A stretch of 64,000 bases of DNA from Blastomyces gilchristii SLH14081. Its lineage: Eukaryota; Ascomycota; Eurotiomycetes; Onygenales; Ajellomycetaceae. A program made the translations under genes and the position numbers. How positions within the stretch are numbered: position 1 is the first letter of the stretch; every line of letters starts with the position of its first letter. The notes beneath the pieces were generated by a model. The model was not told the DNA's origin. It searched no databases and was given only the letters and a program-made list of their open reading frames with translations. The stretch is taken from the NCBI RefSeq assembly GCF_000003855.2, contig NW_003101674.1:796734-860733 (forward strand). The letters run 5' to 3'. Shown one piece after another: positions 21,859 to 33,400 of the stretch.

Positions 21859-24306
21859 CTAGCCAATGATTCTTCGTTCTTCATCTTTGTCAATCATAAC
21901 AAGGCCTTGCAGTTCGCACAGACTATAATAATATCCCTTGCGGTTCAGAAGATATGGATGTGTTCCCCTCTCCACAACACTCCCATCCTTCACTACAAGA
22001 ATCTGATCCGCATCCATCACATTAGATAGGCGATGCCTATGGAAGGAACTGTTACTAAGAGATAGTGGCTTGCGGTTTGAAGAGACTTACGCAATAACAA
22101 TCATGATCCGACCAGCACAGAGCTGCTTCAATCCTTGTTGCACACATGCTTCGGTCTCGCTGTCTAGACTGCTGGTGGCTTCGTCCAGGAGTATAATCTT
22201 TGGGTTTTTGAGAATCACTCGTGCTATCGCGACACACTGCAGTTCGCCACCATCTCCAACCATGGTACCATAACCATTTGGGAGACTGATGATTTTATCA
22301 TGAATAGCGGCAGCTTTACATGCATCCTTGACTTCCTCATGGGTGGCATCCAGCTTTGCAAAGCGAACATTTTCCTCAATCGTGCCCTGGAACAGGGTAG
22401 TATCTTGAGAAACAATACCAAGCATTGCCCTCAGGCTATCAAGCGTGACATTGGATAAAACCTGTCCATCAATGCTGATAACACCAGCGGTAGGATCTCG
22501 CAGCCGGTGGAGCAGGCTTAGAATTGTTGATTTTCATCCCCCAGACTTTCCAACAATGGCGGTCTTTTTGCCAGCGGGCACATGAAAGTTGATATCTTTC
22601 AAGACTATTCTCTCCCCATCATAAGAGAATCTAACCTTCTTAAAATCTATAAAATCTTCTTCTTTGCAAACCAGAGGTTGAGCGCTGGGACTGTCAGTAA
22701 TGGCTGGGTCCTGGTGCAAAACCTTCATCAACTCTTCAGCCTCAACCATCTCTTTGGCAAAATCTCTAAATCCATGAACAAGCATCTGTAGAGGGCCTGA
22801 GAGTTGTGCCCAGTAACTGAGCAGCATCACAAAGCTTCCAACACACTTTGTGCCAGAGGCAACCTTGTATGCTGTGATAATCAAGGCCGCCGCCAGCTCC
22901 AACTGGAGAGTTGTTGATTGAGCAGCAGTCACCATGCCTCTTCAGAGCATTGATGTAGCTCTCAACTTCAGCTGGTCTTGAACAGCAGACCAGACTTGAT
23001 TTTGTTCATGAGGGACACAACTAAAGTATGCCGCTATCCTCCAATGACTAAGAGACTCTTGGAAGATGGTTGCCTCATTTGTCTGTTTTTCCGCCCACTG
23101 CTTCCATCTGTCTTGCTGGTGGTGAATCAGCTTGCTAGATGTCCACACTAACACCACGGCCACGGCTGCAACTATCAACGACATATAAGCGCCAAAGATG
23201 TAATATAAAGTGCCGGCGGCCAAAGCTAGATCCACAATCATCGGGACCACCCAAAAACATATACGCTTGGCCACACCACCTCGGGCTCCTCGGCCACGAA
23301 TAACAGTTTGTGCCAGAGCTGTTGAGTTCGTTTTGTCATGAAAGTCACTCGACAAGGACATGATATGGTTGAATGCTGTGGTGGTTATTTGATGGTATGA
23401 ATGATTGTCAAGGACCGTCTGCACATGCTCCCTGAGCACTACTAATCCGCCACTTGAGCCGAGCCATTGCAGTAGCATAAATACCATTATCTTTTTCCCG
23501 GGGATGGTTCCTTTAGACAATTAGCAGCATACTAGAATTAGAATTAGGTTGGCCAACAATGGCTCACTGTTGAAGTCTGCCAGCGCATCTATTATCAATC
23601 CAAGCTGAAGAGGGATGGCTATGTTCACCACCTGCTCAGCAACTAGGCATCCCTCAATGCCTAGGTAGAGTAGTTGATAGCCTCTTTTTCCTGATGGCCA
23701 AAAGAAGTAAAACATCACCTTATTCAGAGTACTTAGCGACGGCCATTCTAGCAGGGAATAAACACATACCTTAAAAAAGTTCCAGTAGTCCAAAATGCTA
23801 CATGCAGCGCCACATTCGCTGGAGCTTAGACTTTCTTGTAAGAGAGGCACCCTCTCTGGGTTGGATATCCCGGTTGTCATGATGCATGAGGCAAAAACAG
23901 CCAATGCCACAAACATTGTAAGCAGCGCAAGTCTGAGACCCTCAAAAGCAATATTGCTAGTCGAGGGTTGAATGTGTTGCAGAACAGACACCACAATAAA
24001 ACAAATTCAGTTGTCAGATATACTATCCAGGTGCCGTAGAAGGGGTAGCTAATCGGCGCCTTTGAATCAATACACGAGAGTAGAATCACCAGCCACGTAA
24101 AGCTCGATGTCCATAGGTAAAGCTGCGGAAACCAAAGTGAGCAGACATGAAAACATTGTGAACAAGAAGCAGCCACATACAAATCTGGCCCCCCTCGCGG
24201 GAGCATTAGATCCTGATTTGACAAAGGCGACAAGAACTAGCGCGTCCACCGCCTGAGACTTGTGAGTGATATGACTATGAGCTAGAAGATAGTGAGTCTT
24301 GTACAT
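21859..24306 (-). pseudogene. Inactivated HMT1-type half ABC transporter
   Basis: Minus-strand pieces line up with a heavy-metal-tolerance half transporter (ABCB/HMT1 family, vacuolar membrane, ATP-driven). There is an N-terminal multi-TM region (24306 to about 23521, with an intron ending cgcag near 24123), a TMD core (23520-22945), an NBD, and a last exon (to TAG at 21859-21861) joined through a gtaagt intron. In-frame stops lie at 23521-23523, 22942-22944 and 22534-22536. The last sits inside Walker A (GKSGG-stop-KST). The signature is broken: MVGDGGELQCV replaces a normal G-x-x-LSGGE-x-QRV, an apparent loss of about six residues, with Cys for Arg. Walker B and D-loop (IILLDEATSSLDS) and Q-loop (VSQDTTLFQG) remain. 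Not functional as read. Confidence 0.85.
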
Positions 24307-26497
24307 AGCTCAATATCATAGTTGCTATCAAACAGCTGATTGCAACTCGCCAACACTGTGCCAATGCTTCAGGAGTCGCGTTGCGCTTGGCGGATATTTT
24401 TGAAGGCAAGCAGAGACAAAAAGGAATAACAAGGGGATGAGAGGTATGGAGGAATGGAGCAGTTCTACAAGAACTGCTCTACTCTATGTCTTGCTATCCA
24501 TACTGAAGGGCATGGAAGAGGGAATTCAAAAATTAAAGGAAAAAAGCTGTCACGCAGGGTGCACTGCTCTATATAGCTTCTCCTCAGAGGTGTGAAGTGG
24601 GGAAAAGAGCCTGGGAGTTTATAGTGATGATTGAATGAACACTCAAGCATGCCTGATTCTATCTTTGACTAGACACCATCAAAGCGAAAGCTACATGGTG
24701 CTTGACTTTGATAGGAGTGAGGCGAGGAGTCCGCATTTTGCATTTTGCTTTAATGAAGTCTCGAAGATCAGGTAACGGAGAAGCTTTGATCTTTTGTCTG
24801 AAGATGCTAAGGGAATGCTTGAAACAGGTCCTAGGCCTGGATGCGCGAAAAGGTATAAAACCAGATACACCATTCTGTAAACAAATGGTTTGGGAGACCG
24901 CCTCGCATAGACCAAGTTACTTCTTGCAGAAGTCTCAACGGCAAGAGAATAAATCAAAGCAAGAAAAGTTTCCGAGGCTTGGTTTGGGTTAGGTACCTGA
25001 AGCGGAATGGTTTTAAATCTTCATGGGGAGTTGAGCCTACTCTAGGCATGCTCTGGGCAGAGGAAGCTCAGGGATTGCCCTGTTCTTCAAGCCATTCAAT
25101 GCCAGAATCCATTGGGTGTCCATATTGTGTCTCTGGGTAATCCATTGGGAAGGGTCGAAATCCCATCCACTCCCGTCGGCTGGGTTTCGCGTCAAGAGAA
25201 ATATTGAGGCTTGCACGCGCCCAACGTGGGAAGATTCTCGCCTTGGCTTTTCATTATTAACTAACGTTAACTCGTGAACACACGCTTCGCATTTGCCAGC
25301 GCGCCGCCGTTTGGGGTGACCTTCCTGTTGCGGTTTAGCGCCGCCCGATCGGGTGTGGTGCTCTGCGCTAGACCTGGCATGGAAAGTTCCGCCGCCAGCC
25401 GCTCGACACGCAGCCTCCATCTATCAAAGTTCGTTGGTGCGTTGCTCGACGGCCTCCATCTGCTTTCCTTTCACTCATGCTCGCGCGTTCACCTTGGACT
25501 GCTTACCCGCGCCCGTCCTGTCATGCTGGACGCTATGGCTCCGCACTCAACCTCGCCAGCCCACACTCGTTCAAGGGACTAGCTCTGTGAGAGAGACGAT
25601 GATTGCGACGCCCAGGGCCTTTCTCTACCTTTCCCCTTTCCCATTCTGCCAGCCCCTTGCAGAGGAGCGGGCCACAAATTACGCGGACGGCGGCATAGCC
25701 GGATCACTGGATTCGGGCTTGTTTCAGCATGTTTTCTTAGCCTGCATCCACGGCGTGGACGCTCTCCATTCTTGGTTCTAGTCTAGACAGTCGATGGTTT
25801 GCCTGGCACACCACCCTCGCCTCAATCATTTCGCTGGCGTCTCGTCAGCTGGTGTGGTGTATTCATCTTAGGGTGGGTGGCCTAATAGACGCACTTCAGT
25901 TTCTGAGTTGGCCAACCGGCCGAGGTATCGCTAAGCCTCGGCTGGGATGGGCTGTTGGCGCCTCCTCCTAAAGGCAAGCTGGGTAGGAAAAAGATGCATC
26001 ATCTGGGTCTCCCTGTCCCATTCCCCGATACGTCCTGAAACCATGGCTGTGGCTTTGGATTTGCAACGACCCCACGGCCAAACGGAACAAGGCGATCCGG
26101 TTTGCCTGATAAAACGGTATTGTGACATCCTCTACAGCGGCTTGCAAGGATTATTCCTTCCTTTCTAACGTCCTACTTTTACTGGCCGCGTGATTGGCAG
26201 CGACGCAGCGCGAGAGTGATCTCTACGGGTCTTGACTGGATTTTCAGGAGAAAGTCGAACAGTGGAGTCTGGCACCCCTGACTGTTTGCCAAAATTGGAT
26301 CATCCAGGGCTTGCTCCGCCTGCTTCGCACCCCTTTAATCTGTAGACCTTCGCGTAACATACGATTTTCGCGTTGTTGAAGCTTTCTTGTTCTCATATTG
26401 AAGCCTATCCAACCCTTCAAGAACACTAATCTGCTGGCGTCTAGCCCTTTTATACTACCTGCTCAATTCCCTAATTGAGATCGGTGTATAAGATGCT
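24307..26497. other. Gene-poor region, unassigned
   Basis: About 2.2 kb with no gene I can support. The segment 25260-26200 is GC- and CpG-richer than its surroundings and has overlapping ORFs on both strands (25037-25420 minus; 25274-25582 and 25353-25781 plus) that look like low-complexity shadows. It may be old element DNA, but no domain or terminal structure was seen. Confidence 0.35.
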
Positions 26498-26708
26498 ATA
26501 GCTGTGACGGCGCGGATTCGGACCCTGTCCCAATCGGGTCGTTAGGGCTAAGTAGTAGGGCAACGGGATTCGCCTGACAGGATGATATAGATGTGTTAGG
26601 TAGCTGGTTTGTTTACTTCTTTCTTTCCTTTCTCCAGCTTTGTATTCTCGTACTAGGGACAATATAATATGCAGTTCATCTCTTATTAGACCGTTCCATC
26701 ACAATAGC
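26498..26708. repeat. Solo LTR with 5-bp target site duplication
   Basis: A 201-bp unit (26503-26703) starts TGTGACGG and ends CCATCACA, so its ends form the inverted TGTGA/TCACA typical of LTRs. It is flanked on both sides by ATAGC (26498-26502 and 26704-26708), a perfect 5-bp duplication. No internal retrotransposon region adjoins it, so this is a solo LTR left by recombination of a Gypsy- or Copia-like element. The element class cannot be told from the LTR alone. Confidence 0.8.
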
Positions 26709-28664
26709 AGCCTGTTCGGGTGGTGTAAAAGGCTGTTTTTGAAGTCTCTTCAAAACATGTTGGAGATTGTAGGCGTGAATCCCAGTAGCTCCAAAGCCCC
26801 CAGCAATATTTGAAGCAATGACTGCTTTAAGCAATGCAGGATGAAATAGGCTCCAGATATCGCGTTTTGTAGTCCTTAGGAAGCCAAAGCCCCTGCGTAA
26901 ATGAAGTGTGAAAGAACTTTGGGAATAAGTTCACGGCTCTAAAGGCACATCCTGATGAAGAATTTTGATACCTGGAAGCGTCTATAGCCATCTCTAAGGT
27001 GGCAAAATTACGGACCTACCAACCCCGAAATAATAGGTATGACTGATAAGATTAGCTGATTAGGTGCAGCAGTAGGGCAGGGTTCCTTATACCAAGGGCC
27101 AAATGCGTCCTCAAAGGAACTATTCATATGACATTCGCCATTCGGAGGCTTCCGAATTCCAAATTATCTCGTCCATTGGCCAACCGCAAGTTAGACATTG
27201 AAGAAAACCTCGTCGAATGCAAGTAAAGAAGAAGACGGCCGTATTTCCATGCCGTGAAGGCTATCAAGTTTTCCATTATCACATCTGCTACCTTGGGTCC
27301 AACTCACTCGAAGCATTCCACTCATTGATCTTTGCTGCCTATTTCTGGCTCGACTTGAGTCAAGAGGTGACAAAACCCTTGATATTCTTATTCCGTGTTG
27401 TCACGCGAGCAAGTAATCTTCCTTTATAATTAAATACCTCAAAGTGCAAAGTCTTGAACATTCTATCTTTGGCAACTTCTAAACCATACATCAAAATGCA
27501 ACGAACTACGAATAAAAATCAGAGAAATCTTAGCACGCTAGCCCACCAGAAATATCTTCCTTCCAGCCCTTTCCTCTCGTCCCACCTACAGCAGGACCTT
27601 CCTCGCAGTCTCCAAGTCATCGATTTCCTTATTCAGCTAGTTATGCTTGAGTCTCAACTAGGATCTTCGCCCGCAAGATCCTCCAGGAGCTCAGAGATCA
27701 ATCGTTGGACATAGCCAGGAGACAACAATCCCAAGGGTGTTTCGGGTCCGGTGAGGAAGTGGTAATGTGCCACACCCTTGGCTACGTCCAACTGTTTGGT
27801 GCTTGTTTACCTTCATGGCTCGTGAAGATTCTAGCATTTACTTATGACTTATGGTCACGTGGAGCACAGTATCACCCAACAAAGGAAGAATTGAAAGGCC
27901 GACAAGCCGATGGTTTCCACACCCTTTGAAACAGTTCAATTTTACCGAACCGCCTTGGGGCAGCTTTAACTAACCGACTTGACACTCTCCTGGTGATAGC
28001 TGGGTTAAAGCAGCCCGCCTCCAGCGCTTCTCCGGGACTAGTGCCATAGAGTATTTTGGGAAAATCCAGATTCCCTCTTGACTATAGGAGGTAGATAGAA
28101 AAGGATATTGTGATGATGGTGCAATTTAGCTATATAGGGACTTGGAGGTTCATCCAAGCTCATTCCTTTTTGAGCTAGATAAACCGGTATTTGACTCTTT
28201 GACTTGTCACAATTCCTGCTGCCTTTACTGTAAAGTGCGACCAGCCCATGAAAAAGGGGCAGAGTAACCTGATCCATTGAGAACAATCTTCACAGAACTA
28301 TTTGTTCATAGGTATGGAGACTTATTTGGCAATAAAAATAAATAATTATAATTTGTGTGAAAAAAGAAATAAACTAAAGCTGTCTTTTCATTAGTTTATT
28401 CCCAAGGTCGTCCAACCCAAATTGGAACCAAAGATGAGAGAGAGTATCATGATTGCACAAGATTTTCTGGGCCAAATTGCTGAATTCACATCATACATCA
28501 GATGACCTTACATGCAAATCACATCTGGGAAGGGGAAAATGTGTATATGCTGTAAATCACAGTGTATGGGAGATTACAAAAATGATGAAAATCGCCATCA
28601 CTTGGGTAGCCCACACAGAAACACCGTAACTTCTGTCAAAATCTTCTAGGAGCCGTTCATCTTA
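26709..28664. other. Gene-poor region, one coding-like ORF
   Basis: About 1.95 kb. A plus-strand frame from about 27651 to 27929 reads protein-like (ARKILQELRDQSLDIARRQQ, VQLFGACLPSWLVKIL) but has no ATG near its start and no recognised family. An overlapping ORF (27495-27714) is in another frame. Nothing else supported. Confidence 0.25.
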
Positions 28665-30493
28665 TTATCGTCCCACAGCACCATACCAACACAAGCCCAA
28701 AATACCACCTACAAAAATAGCAACGGCAGGAGGAACCTTGAACCAAGCATTTCCAGCGTAGGATAGAGCGGCTACGACCAACCAGAATGGCTCCTTTCCC
28801 AAACTTTGTCCCGATATGGAGTCGGCGCTCAGATACCCAATTTCCCAGAGCCGATATACAGCTGTGAAGACTAACCCGACCGCTGTAGCATTGATACCTC
28901 GCAACAGACTTGTAATGAAAGGGCTGCTTCGAATGCTTCTCCAAATGCTCTGGAAGCCCACTGCCAGTGTGGTACCAGGAAAGAAGATGCCTAGGAACCC
29001 TAAAAATGCGCCTAGAATAGTGGGATTCGTGGAAGGCACCAAGGCTAAAGCACCCAGGTAAACAGCAAAGTTAAAATTTGGTCCTGGGAAGGCTTGAATA
29101 ATGGCGAGGCCGATCAAGAAATCTCGAGGAGACACCCAGCCAGGCTCAACGACGTATTCGCGGAGTAGGGGGATGACAACGGGGCCACCTCCAAAGATAA
29201 TAGTTCCCGCAAGGTACATGCTTGCAAATAGATCCAATTCCAGTGGGGGTTTATTGACAACTCCACGTGCAACAAGGATAGCGACAAAGGTAGCTGATAA
29301 TTTTGTGAGTGAGACGTGCTAATATTGTAGCGTGATGCTAGGCACTGACCAAAAAAGCCAACAATAATTAAAATTCCCCATTTGGTAGGAATCTTGTGCG
29401 AACGTGTATCTATACTCGCAATTCGGTTTGTTTCCTGCTCACCTACAGCGTAAAAACCAACAGGTGTATTGGATGAATTGGTATTACTTGCAATACCAGA
29501 TCGTTTCTGCACCCCACCTGTAGGACGTGGCAGCTCACGTAAAGTGGTTGACTGTCCACTGCTTTCTTCGACCTCTCGCTGAGGGTCTGAGTTTCGACGA
29601 AGTTTTCTTCTCATTTTGGCGATATTCTGGCGGCCAACGAGGTCCCATGCAACAGTGGATATTCCTCCGATTATAATAAGCACTGGAAAATACCAAAGTG
29701 CATTGTAACAAAGGCCAGCACACCCGCCCATGATAACGAGAATCCTTGTTAACGGATCTTTGATTGCTTTCTCCGCCAGCTGCAATCATTAAATTAGCTA
29801 TGTCCAGTAGTTACAAGGCAATGGGAGGCAGTATATATGTATACCTGTACAGCCGCGAGGGTGATTATCCCAACAGTGGACGCATTTAGGCCAGAGAGAA
29901 AAGCATATACAATATCAGGAAGCACCTCATCTATCTGTTGGACTCCAAGGGAAAGCCCATACATTCCGATTGCACCAGGGAGGCTAACCATGTTAACGAT
30001 ATCAGTTCAATCCTCATATAAAAGCAGCAAATACATATCATTCCAGAGGGATCCTAATACCAACCTCCAAATCAAGAAGACAAGAAGAGCTGGTAGAAAG
30101 CCAGCATGGATTAAAGAGATGCAGAATAACATCTTTGTGCTGCCAGGGCCTGGTAACGCCTGACATACAGCAAATAGTTCTTGATACTAAAAGGATTGTT
30201 AAAAATTGTCAGTTTCATGGAGTTTTGTTAATAAAAAAAGCTTCGGAATATATTATCCTCCTTACCGTTTGCTCGTCGATCCAGGGCGTTTTCTCTCCTC
30301 GGCCTTCAACAAATTTCTGGTAGAAAATTCTGAAATGCACTGGGGGTCCACCAAATGAGGTAAACCCCAGGTGCCAATTGCGGTGAATCACATCCAGAAA
30401 GCGATCCATGAGTTTCTCATTATTTGCCTCGTAAGGGGCGCGAGTGCTATGCGGATGCAAGCGCCAGCCTCTGAAAAGAGCGTCCAACGGCAT
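28665..30493 (-). CDS. Chromate ion transporter, CHR family
   Basis: Five exons on the minus strand (30493-30266, 30186-30065, 29983-29845, 29779-29350, 29293-28665) give 515 aa. Two homologous CHR halves are visible: N-terminal TSFGGPPVHF, then LPGPGSTKM and SLPGAIGMYG; C-terminal IIFGGGPVVIPLLREYVV, then AFPGPNFNFAVYLGALA. A hydrophilic linker of about 100 residues joins them. This is the two-domain layout of fungal CHR proteins, which are expected to export chromate at the plasma membrane, although sulfate or other anions are possible. Exon 2 uses a weak gttggt donor, chosen because it restores IWSLPG in frame. A downstream ATG (MDRFLDVIHRNW) is an alternative start. Confidence 0.9.
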
Positions 30494-33400
30494 TGCTGCG
30501 ATCAGGATCGGTTACGAGACAATGGAATAAACTGTAGCCTGCTCTGTCCGAAGCACGGGGTGTAGCTCTTCTTATATTTTCAAACAGAGGATTTCTAGGC
30601 AGATATGAAAAATCCGATTCGGCATCGCCAATGGCGATTGTCGCTTGAGCCAAATTAGCAGCATAAGTAGGGATTTCCAAGGCGAGGTCTGGAGGATTTG
30701 ATCGTCCCTATTATTCTTCTTGAAGGCTCCCCGCCGCTCTCTGCCGACAACCACGCCATTACAGCAAGCAACAACGTGCTCGCCGTTCCGTTCTTGCAAT
30801 GTGATTAGTCGGCGGGCGATATCTTGGCTACGAATCATTGGTTCTTGGTATTCATCTCACGTGATGTAATTTACAAAAGCAGTCTAGTGTATTATTAATA
30901 AGCAGCTTCAACCAGGTTAAATTTAGTTTTTTTATCACGACTTCTTTTTCTCTTTCCGCACAACTCAGAAACTTCAAAAACAAAGCTATTATTTTTCAAT
31001 TGAAGAATACCATCAGCTCTGGCTGAGTGCTAATTTGTTGATGCACTAACATCACTCTTTAAAAAGCAGAAGCTCGAACAGCTAACACTTTTGCTTGAAC
31101 GGTTGAATGCTTGAATTGGTACGTGCCTCATCTTACCCAGCTGCCGATTCCATTCCTTCTTGCCAATGATGATATACACCAATACAATTATTTTCTGGTA
31201 CCTCTTATGTCAGGGGTGGGACCTCTGGTCTCACCCCGATGATCTAACTGGACTTCTGATATGCATCCCACTTTTGCATTGTCGATTCTCTTTAAGCAGC
31301 TACCAGCACATCGTACGTGTGTGCTTGATTTAGACAAGAAGCTAACATTGAAATGCGATTCAGATTTATCTAGGTGCCTTGACCCCATTTGGGAAGCGGG
31401 CTGTGGACTTCATAACCCACCAAGACCCAAGACATGCACTCTGATGAGAGTCCAATGCTGTCTATCATCCCTATCATCCTAATTGATATATTTACTCAAC
31501 CACTGATGTCTCTACATCTTCGATGAACTTCCTCATCTAAGAGGGTTGGTTTGCTCCTTTTTACTGTTTTACAAAGACCTACGGATACGTGGAAAGAGCT
31601 TGTATGTAATGTTTGAACGTGTGAAACATGTTCCAATTTGGATGGGAGGCTCTGTTCATATACAGGCTAGCTTTTTCTGTGCTACCTCCTTACTTCTTTC
31701 CAAATACATGTAAATAAGTTCCGCGCAGACTTTTTCCCAGGATTATTTCTCCGGCATTTAATATCGTTCTGAAATACTATTAGCTACCTCCATATCTACC
31801 CTTCTTCTGAATCCTATGACAAACTTGTCCCATATTGCAGATGACGTGAGCTTTTTTACCCTGTTCCATACAATGGCATTGTTCGTGGTAGAACTCAAAT
31901 GCATAGCCACCTCTCACGGCGCCCGTACCAGCGTGGCACGACGCAGGCATACATAGCACAGACTCCCTTGGATTCAATCTCGTGATGAACTGCAAATAAA
32001 ATGGGTCATCTGCGGTTAATAGGAGGCCAGATTGGTTGCAGCTACTTTGCATGAACTCCCTCTGTTAACTTGTCATTTTCCTGTCGGTTTCTTCATGTTT
32101 CCACGCATTGGATAGCATAGCTACCAATCAAGATAACTTTCCCAGCTCTTTAGGATTCGCTGTTTAGTTACACTTAACTCTCTTGAGCGTGCAACCTTAA
32201 GGCACAACAAATTCTCTTCCTTCTTTCGTATTCTCTTATTTCTCGCCCTTCCCATCTCCCCTACCTCAATATCCTTGCCTATGAGTCCGCAAGTTTCTTT
32301 TTCATTTCTTTTCCTTTCTGTTGAGTGCGCTAAATTCCCTTGCTCCCCTAACCCTTATCTACCAGCCACTGCTCTTCGCAAATACATGATGTTTCACGGC
32401 GAGTTAACTTCCATTTTAATGTCCCTAGGTTCGTTAGATTTACGAAACAGGATACCCGCAGCTTCCCGAACGTCAATACCATGCCGAAGGTTGTCGGAAG
32501 TGTAGCACGGACCATGCCGACTAAACTCGGCATGACTTTTGCGATATGAGTCCCCTTGGGGCAGAAGCCTGATTATGTCTATGTGGCTACAGGCCGGTCT
32601 GGGGAGGCCACATACTCTGAGATGCGTATTGGGTAACCATACTCAATAAAGGCGATGATAGGGTGATGTTTGCAGGATCATTGTCCTATCTAATTCCTGA
32701 GCTTCTCAATGTTGACATCGTTTTTGGGAGCCCAGCCGATAGTGCAAGAGATTGACTACCCCCTAAAATATGCGCGCTACGTTGACATTTCTTTAGCTAT
32801 ACCTCAGCTCTCCATCCAAACGGGAAAGTAAATTTTTCAAAGCCAAAGAGCCTGACTATTGATGCAAGTTCCTTGCTCTGTCGCTAGTGTGGTGATCATC
32901 AGTGGTTTCTGCTGAAAAAAATCTTAGTCAGGAGCTCCTCGACAATGCCCAACCATCATCATCGTCCACAATTGATAATTCCCCATTCTTGGAAACGCAC
33001 CACCAGTCCATCAGGCTAATATAATACCCAAACCCCTTGGGAGAACCCCACGCTGCCATGCGGTGCGCCCATGCCTTATGACATCTACAGCAGCCAGAAA
33101 AAGCTAGGGAGACAAGCTACGAAGAGTTCATGGGTTTGAAAGTAAACCCCTATTTGGCCGCCTACCCTTTGTAGGTACATGCATATACATAGATGGACAT
33201 GTCTATACGTATCAGTACGTGCATCTGACGTACAACCAACTAAAATACACCACTACCGGCAAGAAAAGAATAACAGATGCTGCAAGTCGACTTGCCATAA
33301 GAGTTGGGCATCGCTCCTTGTCCATCCTCCCGTCATCCACATGGGATGGATCTATCGTAATCATCACTATCATCAAGTCGCCCAGCAGCAAGTGAGGGGT

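Noticed and set aside
25037..25781. Overlapping ORFs on both strands in a GC-rich patch
   Set aside because: All three frames are long because the patch is GC-rich; none shows a domain, a good start context or splice signals.
26710..26733. gcctgttcgggtgg beside the solo LTR as a third MITE A end
   Set aside because: Only the first few bases match the MITE terminus, and no matching inverted end or TWA duplication was found nearby.
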